Below, piece by piece: positions 7,683 through 15,326 of a DNA stretch of 41,388 nt. Numbering within the stretch: position 1 is the stretch's first letter; every line of letters begins with the position of its first letter. Under the pieces are notes generated by a model. It searched no databases. It was not told the origin of the DNA and worked only from the letters and a program-made list of their open reading frames with translations. The translations under genes were made by a program, and so were the position numbers. The DNA is from an uncultured Bacteroides sp. GTDB lineage: Bacteria; Bacteroidota; Bacteroidia; Bacteroidales; Bacteroidaceae. Where the stretch lies: contig USCT01000015.1 in the NCBI GenBank assembly GCA_900553185.1, forward strand, positions 1 through 41,388, in the 5' to 3' direction.

Positions 7683-8222
7683 CCAAAATTTTCCCTGTAT
7701 TTTCAGAGTCAAAAAAAGTATTTGTGAAAAGATCTCTGTTCTACTCTTCCATCACCGTAAAGGATGTTGTTTCACTTATATTGCGGATGTAAAGTTTATG
7801 CTTTTTTTATACATAAACTTATTACCCCAACTTCCGGAAGAGCCTTTTTAATTTGAGATTTTCTTCATATTTTCCTGATGAATCAAAAAACATGTGTACA
7901 AAATCCGTTTATGAGCATAATCGATTTTCGGGAGGAGAAATTGTTATAATACTTTTGAAAATAGATTCTTAAATCATTAAAATCTTTTATCTCATGCTTA
8001 AATGAAAGGCTTTGGGAAATAATTTGTCCGGATACATCAGCCCCTGATTTATAAAGTCAGACACAAACTTTAGTGTAAAACTTCGTATCAATTATGGTTT
8101 GAGTATCCGAAACCTAGGGTTTCCCGTCGGAGGCTGTAGGTTCTTCATTCAGCGAACATACGTTCTTCGTATGAAGGACATGGTGTATACGATGAAGCTT
8201 GGGTATTTCCCGGAAAGAATCT
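7683..8222. other. Gene-free stretch between accessory and core DNA
   Basis: About 540 bp with no supported gene. It contains a 9-bp inverted repeat AAGTTTATG/CATAAACTT (7792-7800, 7812-7820) around a T-rich loop, a CTTCCGGAAG palindrome near 7831-7840, and the hairpins GAAACC-TA-GGGTTTC (near 8109) and CATACG/CGTATG (near 8158). These lie upstream of the next promoter, so they are not part of its leader. Confidence 0.4.
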
Positions 8223-8253
8223 TTTGAAGATTGAGTGCATATCACTAGCTTTG
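8223..8253 (+). promoter_or_regulatory. Promoter of the flavodoxin/ferredoxin gene
   Basis: TTTG (8223-8226), exactly 19 bp, then TAGCTTTG (8246-8253). This is a close match to the Bacteroides sigma-ABfr consensus, giving a leader of about 45 nt before the ATG at 8307. Confidence 0.6.
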
Positions 8254-8306
8254 TAGACGTGAGTACCGTATGTATTCGTCTTTTTAACCGATTATTCTTT
8301 TGAAAA

Positions 8307-9131
8307 ATGGATGTGAATGATGTTTTATTGGTGACTTTTTCTCCTACCCGTACTTCCAGATACGTAGGAGAAGCCATCGCACGTGGCGTATCTGCAGGAA
8401 AGATGCGTGTGTTGGACCTGACGTATGAAATGGAAAATATTCCGATAGAAGTGTCTGAAGGAACGTTGCTGGTTGTTTCTGTTCCTGTTTATGGAGGAAA
8501 AGTGGCTCCGCTCGCCCTGAAACGGATGAGCGGCCTGCAGGCAGCCGGAGTGCCTGTGGTTCTGGTGGTCCTTTACGGCAACCGGGCGTATGAGCAGGCG
8601 CTGGTGGAGCTGGAGAACTTCGTGACTGAAAAAGGAGCCCGGGCAATTGCTGCCGGAGCTTTTGTGGGCGAACATTCTTACAGTGTGGAAGCTTATCCTG
8701 TAGCTGCCGGTCGTCCGGATGTACGGGATCTGAAAGTGGCTGAGGCTTTCGGTCATCGTATCCGGTTGAAACTGGATAAAGATCCGGTCGGAACGGTGAG
8801 TGCAGCCGATCTGCCCGATAAGGCCATGATGTCTGAAGAAATGACGCGTTTCAGGGCCGATGTGCAGGCTGCCCTGAAGGGGGGAGCTGTAGTGCCTCAG
8901 ACTCCGAAGGTAGACGAAAGCTTGTGCAATCATTGCGGAACCTGCGTCGGTCAGTGTCCCGTGCAGGCCATTGTAGCCGGAGAAGAAACCACCACGATAG
9001 CCGATCGCTGCATCCGTTGCTGTGCCTGTGTCAAGGTATGTCCGCAGCAGGCCCGCACTTTCGATACTCCTTTTTCGGCATTGCTCAGCCGGCATTTCGG
9101 CGAGCGGAAAGAGAATTCAGTCCTTCTGTAA
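8307..9131 (+). CDS. EFR1-family flavodoxin/ferredoxin fusion
   Basis: A 274-residue electron-transfer protein. The N-terminal flavodoxin-like domain (about 5-160) has a phosphate loop of SPTRTSRYV type and the VPVYGGKVAP segment, and probably binds FMN. The C-terminal ferredoxin domain has two 4Fe-4S motifs, CNHCGTCVGQCP (about 207-218) and CIRCCACVKVCP (about 235-246). This layout defines the EFR1 family of anaerobes. No signal peptide, so cytoplasmic. It has its own promoter and a terminator directly behind. The physiological electron partner cannot be read from the neighbours. Confidence 0.9.
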   Translation: MDVNDVLLVTFSPTRTSRYVGEAIARGVSAGKMRVLDLTYEMENIPIEVSEGTLLVVSVPVYGGKVAPLALKRMSGLQAAGVPVVLVVLYGNRAYEQALVELENFVTEKGARAIAAGAFVGEHSYSVEAYPVAAGRPDVRDLKVAEAFGHRIRLKLDKDPVGTVSAADLPDKAMMSEEMTRFRADVQAALKGGAVVPQTPKVDESLCNHCGTCVGQCPVQAIVAGEETTTIADRCIRCCACVKVCPQQARTFDTPFSALLSRHFGERKENSVLL

Positions 9132-9143
9132 TGGTGTATAATG

Positions 9144-9191
9144 GCCGCTTCCGGATTTATGCGTATCTTTGCCGTTCCGGAAGCGGCTTTT
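9144..9191 (+). terminator. Terminator with a -7 box in its loop
   Basis: GCCGCTTCCGG (9144-9154) pairs perfectly with CCGGAAGCGGC (9177-9187) and is followed by TTTT (9188-9191). The 22-nt loop contains TATCTTTG (9164-9171), an exact TAnnTTTG match reading toward the acyltransferase, so the new transcript would begin in the 3' arm. No clear -33 element is visible. Confidence 0.6.
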
Positions 9192-9212
9192 CCGGATCAA
9201 TCAGGCTGAAGT

Positions 9213-10175
9213 ATGAAAAAACGAATTGAAGAACTTGATTTCTTGAAAGGTATATGCATCTTGTTGATGATTGTTTTTCATCTGGTGTATATCGGCGACA
9301 AATATCCGTATGCCAAACAACTGGTGTATACGTTTCACATGCCGGTTTTCTTGGTGATTTCCGGTTATCTGATGCGGGTGGAAAAAAGCTCCAGGCAGTT
9401 TCTGGGTACCATGCTGTGGATTTTTGTACCCTACGTGGTCATGGAATCCGGATATGTGGTCATGTCGGCCGTACTGCCTGTGCGCGAGAAAGTGGAAGAG
9501 CTGGGTATAGGGCTGTGGCTGGAAAAACTGTTTCTTCATCCGTTGGGACCGTATTGGTATCTGCATACGCTGATTGTCTGCGGACTGACGTACTGGGCTG
9601 TCGAACATGGCTTGCGTAAGTTGTCGCTTGTTTCACGGATGATGGTTCTTGCACTTTGTTACGCGTTCGAGTCGGAGGTCTGTCAGTTGATAGCACTTTC
9701 CAGCGGCATGTATTTCTGGGCAGGAGCCGTTTTGAGTCGTTCTGCAGTCAGTTTTACTTCCTTGTTCCGGCCATCGGGCTGGGCGGTGTGGCCTTTGGCG
9801 TGGCTGGCCTGTTATCCGGCCAATCTGAACCGTTTCACTTTGGGTGGAATGACCATTGTATATTTGTCGGTCAGCTTGCTGCTGGCGGTATACCGGTGGT
9901 TGCCTGCCCGATTACGGTGGAGGATAAACTACATCGGCGGTCATACCTTTATATTGCTGGTATTTTCTCCTGTCTTTACAATGCTGGTGAAACCGCTGGT
10001 TCCTGTCTTTGCCTTTGATCCTTCGGGCATGTGCTTTCTGGCTGTCGCGCTGGCCATTGCCGTTGCCGGTTCTTTTCTCCTGGCCATGACGATGGACCGG
10101 CTGAGCGTTTCCCGCTTTTTCTGGGGAAAAAAGAACATGGTGTTGCCCGCCTCTTTCTGGCGGCAGGAAAGGTAA
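9213..10175 (+). CDS. Membrane acyltransferase (acyltransferase 3 / OatA-like)
   Basis: A 320-residue integral membrane protein of the acyltransferase 3 family, which moves acetyl or other acyl groups onto cell-envelope sugars. The N-terminal signature ELDFLKGICILLMIVFH carries the conserved His of the first membrane helix, and FHMPVFLVISGYL follows near 45-57. About ten hydrophobic segments span the rest. It is at the short end for the family and has no extracytoplasmic SGNH domain. It stands alone between terminators, so the acceptor (peptidoglycan, capsule, O-antigen or glycan) cannot be inferred. Confidence 0.85.
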   Translation: MKKRIEELDFLKGICILLMIVFHLVYIGDKYPYAKQLVYTFHMPVFLVISGYLMRVEKSSRQFLGTMLWIFVPYVVMESGYVVMSAVLPVREKVEELGIGLWLEKLFLHPLGPYWYLHTLIVCGLTYWAVEHGLRKLSLVSRMMVLALCYAFESEVCQLIALSSGMYFWAGAVLSRSAVSFTSLFRPSGWAVWPLAWLACYPANLNRFTLGGMTIVYLSVSLLLAVYRWLPARLRWRINYIGGHTFILLVFSPVFTMLVKPLVPVFAFDPSGMCFLAVALAIAVAGSFLLAMTMDRLSVSRFFWGKKNMVLPASFWRQER

Positions 10176-10274
10176 GTTACTTTTTTGTGATAAACATGGC
10201 CTGCCTGCGGGCAGTCATTATAAAAAGTTGGCGCTTTTTTGTATCAGATTGTTTCCTTTTTATGGAGAATGGCT

Positions 10275-10282
10275 TATCTTTG
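10275..10282 (+). promoter_or_regulatory. -7 box upstream of the methyltransferase/ATR pair
   Basis: TATCTTTG matches TAnnTTTG; a TTG at 10250-10252 is a slightly distant -33 candidate (22 bp). It would give a leader of about 30 nt before 10320. Confidence 0.4.
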
Positions 10283-10319
10283 TCCCCTTGAAACTTAACC
10301 TGTTTAATACAATCGAAGA

Positions 10320-11000
10320 ATGACGAATATTCTTTTACGTAGTTGGAACTGGTGTCGTCGTTTTCGTCATCGGTGTGGGTACGGGGTACATTCTCCTTCC
10401 GATTTTTTTTTGGTGACCTCTGTTGTATATGAACGTTGGCCGTTTTATGCATATAGTTCGTTACACCACTTGCGCAGAGTGGTGGCTTTCTTGCCGCATT
10501 ATCGCGAGAAAGTGGACCGGTTTCTTTTCCGTCTGGTGAACTATTTGCAGCCTTCTTTGTTGATAGAAGTAGGTACGGGAAGTGGCATGAGTACCCGTTA
10601 TATGTCGGAAGCATGTACTTCCATGCAGGTGTATACACTGGCTGATAAGCGTGAGGATGCCGTCGAGCGTATTTTTTCTTCCAAGGAGAATATCGTATAT
10701 CTTACGGATGGAGTGACAAAAACCCTGGAGCGGCTGAAGAGTGAGGGCTTACGGCCGGATCTGGTACATATCGGCAGTACACCTTATTACCGCGAAGCTG
10801 TAGAGGCACTGTTGCCGCTGGCCGCTGCCGGTACCTGCTTTATCATCGGGTGTCCTTATGCCAGTGCAGACAAGAAACGCTGGTGGAAAGAACTGGTGGC
10901 CGATCAGCGCACGGGCGTGACTTTCGATTTGTATGATGTGGGACTGGTCTTTTTTGACAAGCGGCGTGCCAAGGAACATCGGATCATTAATTTTCTGTAA
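10320..11000 (+). CDS. Putative class I SAM-dependent methyltransferase
   Basis: A 226-residue Rossmann-type protein. The SAM-binding loop is LIEVGTGSGMSTRY (about 81-94), preceded by a GYGVHSPSDF segment near 20-29 that is typical of a Bacteroidetes family annotated as class I methyltransferases. The acidic residue after strand 2 (ADKRED, 108-113) fits ribose binding. The DLVHIGS segment after strand 4 carries no obvious catalytic motif, so the substrate is unknown and activity is not certain. It precedes the cobalamin adenosyltransferase by 20 bp and is probably co-transcribed with it. Confidence 0.7.
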   Translation: MTNILLRSWNWCRRFRHRCGYGVHSPSDFFLVTSVVYERWPFYAYSSLHHLRRVVAFLPHYREKVDRFLFRLVNYLQPSLLIEVGTGSGMSTRYMSEACTSMQVYTLADKREDAVERIFSSKENIVYLTDGVTKTLERLKSEGLRPDLVHIGSTPYYREAVEALLPLAAAGTCFIIGCPYASADKKRWWKELVADQRTGVTFDLYDVGLVFFDKRRAKEHRIINFL

Positions 11001-11020
11001 TATCCCATTAATTAATAGTT

Positions 11021-11590
11021 ATGAAGAAAAGTCATATTTATACGAAAACGGGTGATAAAGGTACTACTTCTCTGGTAGGAGGCGTGCGTGTTCCGAAAAC
11101 ACATGTCCGTCTGGAAGCGTATGGAACAGTGGATGAACTGAATTCGCACCTGGGAGTGCTGATAGCTTCAGTAAGCGATCCTTCCAGCAAGGAGCTGCTT
11201 CAGTATATCCAGCATAAGCTGTTTGCGGTAGGTTCCTACCTGGCAACCGATCAGACTCAGAAGGAATTGCGGGTGGAGAGCCGGATCAGTGAGGAAAGTA
11301 TTCTTCGTCTGGAAAATGCCATTGATGAAATAGACGGAACTCTCCCTCCGTGGAGGGGGTTTATCCTGCCCGGAGGATCGTATGAGGCTTCCTTATGCCA
11401 TGTATGCCGTACGGTCTGTCGCCGTGCGGAACGTCGGATTCTGATATTGGAAGATGAGGGGTTGGGAGAAATAGACGAGAAAGTGAAACAATTTATGAAC
11501 CGTTTGTCGGACTATCTGTTCGTCTTGTCCAGAAAGTTAAATCTTTTAACAAAAAACGATGAAATTTATTGGGATAAAGGTTGTAAATGA
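11021..11590 (+). CDS. Cob(I)yrinic acid a,c-diamide adenosyltransferase, PduO type
   Basis: A 189-residue ATP:corrinoid adenosyltransferase that attaches the 5'-deoxyadenosyl group to cob(I)alamin. Family hallmarks are the N-terminal ATP loop YTKTGDKGTTSLVGG (about 7-21), AYGTVDELNSHLG (about 33-45) and the C-terminal VCRRAERRIL (about 142-151). It is the full usual length and cytoplasmic. It lies in an operon with the upstream methyltransferase; no B12 transport or synthesis gene is nearby. Adenosylcobalamin would serve enzymes such as methylmalonyl-CoA mutase in propionate formation, which is general knowledge of the group and not shown here. Confidence 0.92.
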   Translation: MKKSHIYTKTGDKGTTSLVGGVRVPKTHVRLEAYGTVDELNSHLGVLIASVSDPSSKELLQYIQHKLFAVGSYLATDQTQKELRVESRISEESILRLENAIDEIDGTLPPWRGFILPGGSYEASLCHVCRTVCRRAERRILILEDEGLGEIDEKVKQFMNRLSDYLFVLSRKLNLLTKNDEIYWDKGCK

Positions 11591-11610
11591 GAGAATTTGT
11601 TATACTTTTG
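11581..11610 (+). promoter_or_regulatory. Promoter of the DUF2795 gene
   Basis: TTG (11581-11583), 19 bp, TACTTTTG (11603-11610). It overlaps the stop of the upstream adenosyltransferase gene, so the small gene can be expressed separately. Confidence 0.45.
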
Positions 11611-11655
11611 TGGCTTTATAAAAGCGAAATGTAGAACTTCTAAAATATAGATACT

Positions 11656-11877
11656 ATGTATTGGACATTGGAATTGGCCTCAAAGTTGGAGGATGCTCCC
11701 TGGCCAGCAACTAAAGACGAGTTAATTGACTATGCTATGCGTTCAGGTGCTCCGTTGGAAGTGATTGAAAACTTGCAGGAAATGGAGGATGAAGGTGAAA
11801 TTTATGAAAGTATTGAAGATATTTGGCCGGATTACCCCAGCAAGGAAGATTTCTTCTTCAACGAAGAGGAATATTAA
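11656..11877 (+). CDS. DUF2795 small acidic protein
   Basis: A 73-residue, strongly acidic protein matching the Bacteroidetes DUF2795 type: MYWTLELASKLEDAPWP at the N-terminus, a helical core (ATKDELIDYAMRSGAP) and a Glu/Asp-rich tail ending in NEEEY. It has no signal peptide or membrane segment. It lies between its own promoter and a strong terminator, so it is a single-gene unit and probably well expressed. Function unknown. Confidence 0.85.
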   Translation: MYWTLELASKLEDAPWPATKDELIDYAMRSGAPLEVIENLQEMEDEGEIYESIEDIWPDYPSKEDFFFNEEEY

Positions 11878-11910
11878 TGACTTTTGAATTAGCAGACAGT
11901 TAAATAGCGG

Positions 11911-11942
11911 CGGGATGGACAATGTTTTGTCCGTCCCGTTTG
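11911..11942 (+). terminator. Terminator after the DUF2795 gene
   Basis: CGGGATGGACAA (11911-11922) pairs with TTGTCCGTCCCG (11927-11938) with one mismatch; a T-rich tail follows. The stretch from here to the thioredoxin promoter at 12136 shows no gene. Confidence 0.7.
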
Positions 11943-12135
11943 TGTTTCCAGAGAGTGTTGGAAAACAAGTTTACAAGAGTAATGCATGTCCGCGCAGTCA
12001 ATGGCGGGAAGGGAAATCGTCTGCCGGGATGTTTCTGGCGGAGATAACAGCCGGATGCTTACAGAGTGTTTTTGACCGGTTGTTTCTGCTTTTTTTGTCA
12101 AGATATGTTATATTTCGACTAAAATGGCCGGCAGA

Positions 12136-12167
12136 TTTGGTTTGATACGTCTAAAGGATTACCTTTG
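12136..12167 (+). promoter_or_regulatory. Thioredoxin gene promoter
   Basis: TTTG (12136-12139), 20 bp, TACCTTTG (12160-12167). This gives a leader of about 40 nt before the ATG at 12215. Confidence 0.55.
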
Positions 12168-12214
12168 GAAAAACTTTCCATAGGAAACAACTTGTTTAAC
12201 ATTAATTTTGAAGT

Positions 12215-12685
12215 ATGATGAAGAAAATTCTTTTTTTATTGCTGACTGTGCTGACAGTAACGACCGCGTGTGGTCATACGCCGAGATCTACGGTAGAAGC
12301 CGGACAAGGTGACGGAGGTACCGTCATGCATCTGACTGAAGCCGAGTTTCTGGAAAAAGTTTATGATTATAAGAAGAACCCGGATGAATGGGTATTTGCG
12401 GGTGACAAGCCGGCTATTGTGGATTTTTATGCCACCTGGTGCGGTCCTTGCCGTCAGGTAGCTCCTATTCTGGAAGAACTGGCCAAGGAATACGAGGGAA
12501 AGATTGTCATCTATAAGATTGATACTGACAAGGAACGTGGATTGTCGGCTGCTTTCGGTATTCAGAGTATCCCTACCTTGCTGTTTATTCCGAAGGACGG
12601 AAAGCCTCAGGTAGCTCAGGGAGCACTTCCTAAGGCCGAGCTGAAAAAGGCGATTGATGAGTTCTTGCTGGCGGGTGGTAAATAA
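12215..12685 (+). CDS. Lipoprotein thioredoxin
   Basis: A 156-residue secreted thioredoxin. The N-terminus is a lipoprotein signal (hydrophobic stretch followed by lipobox TTAC, Cys19), so the mature protein should be lipid-anchored in the periplasm. The thioredoxin fold (about 48-155) has the redox centre WCGPC (about 75-79) after DFYAT, and the cis-proline segment IPTLLF. A roughly 30-residue linker separates lipid anchor and fold. Likely a disulfide reductase or oxidoreductase for envelope proteins. It has its own promoter. A second start one codon later is possible (MMKK). Confidence 0.9.
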   Translation: MMKKILFLLLTVLTVTTACGHTPRSTVEAGQGDGGTVMHLTEAEFLEKVYDYKKNPDEWVFAGDKPAIVDFYATWCGPCRQVAPILEELAKEYEGKIVIYKIDTDKERGLSAAFGIQSIPTLLFIPKDGKPQVAQGALPKAELKKAIDEFLLAGGK

Positions 12686-12815
12686 TATTTTCGGAGAATT
12701 CCGGTCGATGCGGACAGCTTCTTTCTGGCAATTGTTGTTTCTTTCAGGGTGAAGAAACGTTTTGGACAGAAAGAAGTTGTTTTTTTGTGATGACCGGTAT
12801 AAGCAATTGTGGAAA

Positions 12816-13493
12816 ATGTGTGTGAAAAAGAAATGCTGGTTGTGCTGTATGGTTGTTATCCTGGCCATATTTCCCTTGTGTGCACAGACTGCTTTGGAAC
12901 AGCGTCTGGAAGAAGAGGGGTTGGTGGATGTCCATCGGATGGATTCTACCATTCAGGTGCGGCTGATGTATGCCCGTGCTGACAATTTTGTAGGGAAAGT
13001 TCTTTATAAGGAGCTTACACGGGCTTATTTGTTGCCTGAAACGGCCCGGGCACTGGTAAAGGCACAGCAGATTTTAAAACGTTCGCATCCTGATTACTCA
13101 CTGTGTGTATATGATGCCGCTCGTCCGATGTCTGTTCAGCAGCAGATGTGGAATGCCGTAGCGGGTACTTCCAAGTACCTGTATGTTTCGAATCCTGCTC
13201 ATGGAGGGGGATTGCATAATTATGGCCTGGCTGTTGATGTGAGCATTGTAGACGGGCGCGGAGATTCCATACCAATGGGAACAAGGGTGGACCATCTGGG
13301 GAAAGAGGCTCATATCGATACGGAAGTGCAGCGGGTAAATTCGGGCAAACTTTCCCGGCAGGCTTATCAGAACCGGCTTTTGTTGCGTCGGGTCATGCGG
13401 GAGGCAGGATTTAAGACGTTGCGTAGTGAATGGTGGCATTTTAATTTTAAGAGTCGGGCGGAAGCGAAGGCTTCTTACCGTCCGGTGCTTTGA
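12816..13493 (+). CDS. D-alanyl-D-alanine dipeptidase (M15D, VanX/DdpX-like)
   Basis: A 225-residue zinc dipeptidase for D-Ala-D-Ala. The ATG at 12816 is chosen because it places a proper signal peptide (VKKK, hydrophobic core, cleavage after CAQ) at the N-terminus. Active-site features are YDAARP (stabilising Arg), HNYGLAVD (zinc His and Asp in HxxxxxxD form) and SEWWHF (catalytic Glu and third zinc His). No vanH/vanA ligase or sensor genes surround it, so a role in recycling peptidoglycan dipeptide in the periplasm is likelier than glycopeptide resistance. It follows the thioredoxin gene by 130 bp. Confidence 0.88.
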   Translation: MCVKKKCWLCCMVVILAIFPLCAQTALEQRLEEEGLVDVHRMDSTIQVRLMYARADNFVGKVLYKELTRAYLLPETARALVKAQQILKRSHPDYSLCVYDAARPMSVQQQMWNAVAGTSKYLYVSNPAHGGGLHNYGLAVDVSIVDGRGDSIPMGTRVDHLGKEAHIDTEVQRVNSGKLSRQAYQNRLLLRRVMREAGFKTLRSEWWHFNFKSRAEAKASYRPVL

Positions 13494-13541
13494 CGGTACT
13501 TATAATCATGGTGGTATGTCTTATCTATTAAATCTTTGTGT

Positions 13542-14744
13542 ATGATGCATCAGTTATCTTCCGAAACATTGGCTTTTATTCGTGAACACCGTCAGGAGGA
13601 TGTTCGTTCGCTGGCATTGCAGGCCGGTAAATATTCGCAGGTTGATATGGCTGAGGCCGTCGTTCAGATAGCTGGCTGGCAGATAGCCGAGAAGAAAGTT
13701 CCTTCGTGGGCGCAAACGGAGGGAATTCTCTTTCCCCGTCATTTATCGATGGAGCAATGTTCATCGGAAGTTACTGCCCGTTACAAGGCTTCACTGGTAG
13801 CCGGAGAATCGTTTGCTGATTTGACTGCCGGATTCGGAGTGGACTGTTCGTTTCTGGCCCGTAATTTTACTCAGGCTGTTTACGTGGAACGGCAGGAGAC
13901 TCTGTGTGATCTGGCCCGTCATAATTTCCCGTTATTGGGTTTGCACCACATACGGGTATGCCAGGCAGATGGGGTAGAGTATTTGCGGCAGATGGAACAC
14001 GTAGACTGTTTATACCTGGACCCGGCTCGTAGAGACAGTCACGGTGGGAAAACGGTGGCTATTTCGGATTGTGAGCCCGATGTCTGTGCCTTGGAGCCTT
14101 TGCTCGTAGAAAAAGGAAGTTGTGTGTTGGTCAAATTGTCTCCCATGCTGGATATAAACACGGCTTTGCGTGAGCTGAAATATCTTCGTGAAATTCATAT
14201 CGTGGCTGTTAATAACGAGTGCAAAGAGTTGATAGCCTTGTTGAAAAAAGATGAATATGTGACGCAATCGTCTGATAACAAGGTAAGAATATTTTGTGAA
14301 CAGGCTGTTAATAACTTGTTGGCAACTCCTTTCTCATTTACGCCTGACGAGGAGAAAAATGCCGTATGTTCCTGGGCTGACGGTGTGGAAAGTTATCTGT
14401 ATGAACCGGGTGCTTCTTTGTTGAAAGGGGGACCTTACCGGTTGCTTTCGGAGCGTTACGGACTCCGGAAATTACAGGCAAACAGTCATCTTTATACTGC
14501 TTGCCGGGAGGTTGATTTTCCGGGAAGGCGGTTCCGGGTGTTGGAAGTTTCTGATTTTGGAAAGAAGAATCTGAAACAAATTCTGCAAGGGGTGGAAAAA
14601 GCCAATCTCACCGTGCGTAATTTTCCTGCATCGGTGGAGGATTTACGCAAGAAACTGAAGCTGAAGGAAGGAGGAAACCTTTATTTTTTTGCTACGACGT
14701 TACATTCGGGGCAAAAGGTGTTGATAAAATGTATAAAGGCCTGA
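13542..14744 (+). CDS. Class I SAM methyltransferase with THUMP-like domain
   Basis: About 400 residues. The N-terminal part is helical and Gln-rich. The SAM domain has DLTAGFGVDCSFLA (about 92-105), an acidic strand-2 end (VYVERQE) and DPARRD (about 155-160) at the motif IV position. The C-terminal part (about 320-400) matches the THUMP-like domain of this Bacteroidetes family, ending with a strand-rich LYFFATTLHSGQKVL. THUMP domains bind RNA, so an RNA base methyltransferase is likely, but the target is unknown. The ATG at 13542 is preferred over an upstream TTG at 13536. It converges on sufE across a terminator. Confidence 0.8.
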   Translation: MMHQLSSETLAFIREHRQEDVRSLALQAGKYSQVDMAEAVVQIAGWQIAEKKVPSWAQTEGILFPRHLSMEQCSSEVTARYKASLVAGESFADLTAGFGVDCSFLARNFTQAVYVERQETLCDLARHNFPLLGLHHIRVCQADGVEYLRQMEHVDCLYLDPARRDSHGGKTVAISDCEPDVCALEPLLVEKGSCVLVKLSPMLDINTALRELKYLREIHIVAVNNECKELIALLKKDEYVTQSSDNKVRIFCEQAVNNLLATPFSFTPDEEKNAVCSWADGVESYLYEPGASLLKGGPYRLLSERYGLRKLQANSHLYTACREVDFPGRRFRVLEVSDFGKKNLKQILQGVEKANLTVRNFPASVEDLRKKLKLKEGGNLYFFATTLHSGQKVLIKCIKA

Positions 14745-14761
14745 TGAAGTCTGAAAATATG

Positions 14762-14799
14762 CGGCCCAAACAGAAAGAATTGCCTTTCTGTCCGGGCCG
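14762..14799. terminator. Bidirectional terminator between convergent genes
   Basis: CGGCCC-AA-ACAGAAAG pairs with CTTTCTGT-CC-GGGCCG (14762-14777 with 14784-14799) around a short loop. Stem arms are strong but T-runs are absent on both sides. Confidence 0.5.
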
Positions 14800-14860
14800 T
14801 CATTGGTATTGGTAAATCCATCCGGAGCAGATGGATGATTTGTCCTGGAAAGTTTGTCTT

Positions 14861-15298
14861 TTATTGTTGCTCCTGTTGCTTGGCTTTGAAAGCCAGGGCG
14901 TACATACGCATCTGTTTGACCATGGCCAGCAGTCCGTTGCTGCGGGTAGGTGACAAGTGTTCTTTCAATCCGATTTTTTCAATGAAATAGAGGTCTGAAT
15001 TCAGGATTTCATCGGGGGTGTGACCGGACACTACTTTTATCAGTAAGGAAATAATGCCTTTTACTATCAGTGCATCACTTTCGGCCTGAAAGATGACATT
15101 GCCGTCTTTGTCCAGGTCGGCCTGTAGCCATACACGGCTTTGGCATCCGTCTATCAGGTTCTGTTCGGTTTTGTATTGTGGATCGAGGGGCTCTTGTTCA
15201 TTACCCAAATCTATCAGCAGCTGGTACTTGTCCATCCAATCATCGAAGTCGCTGAATTCTTCGATGACTTCGTCCTGGAGTTCATTGATTGTTTTCAT
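14861..15298 (-). CDS. sufE: SufE-family sulfur acceptor
   Basis: A 145-residue SufE protein, which takes persulfide sulfur from a SufS-type cysteine desulfurase and passes it to the SufBCD scaffold in iron-sulfur cluster assembly. The active Cys is Cys52 in DGCQSRVWL; the N-terminal helices (INELQDEVIEEFSDFDDWMDKY) and the C-terminal segment DLYFIEKIGLKEHLSPTRSNG are typical. Full length and cytoplasmic. It lies 28 bp downstream of the glutaminyl cyclase gene in the same direction and is probably co-transcribed with it. No other suf gene is in the window. Confidence 0.9.
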   Translation of the reverse strand: MKTINELQDEVIEEFSDFDDWMDKYQLLIDLGNEQEPLDPQYKTEQNLIDGCQSRVWLQADLDKDGNVIFQAESDALIVKGIISLLIKVVSGHTPDEILNSDLYFIEKIGLKEHLSPTRSNGLLAMVKQMRMYALAFKAKQQEQQ

Positions 15299-15326
15299 GA
15301 TGTCTTTATATAATGAATTGCTTGAA

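Noticed and set aside
7523..7792. 89-residue plus-strand open frame over the small RNA
   Set aside because: It runs through the terminator hairpin and T-run and has no protein-like features; the RNA structure explains the region better.
8100..8222. Possible riboswitch before the flavodoxin/ferredoxin gene
   Set aside because: Several hairpins exist but lie upstream of the promoter at 8223-8253, and no B12, FMN or other riboswitch core was recognised.
12762..12815. 18-residue extension of the D-Ala-D-Ala dipeptidase
   Set aside because: It begins with TTG and would bury the signal peptide; the ATG at 12816 gives a normal secretion signal.
12816..13493. Vancomycin-resistance cluster
   Set aside because: The VanX-like dipeptidase stands without vanH, vanA or vanRS genes, so recycling is the simpler role.
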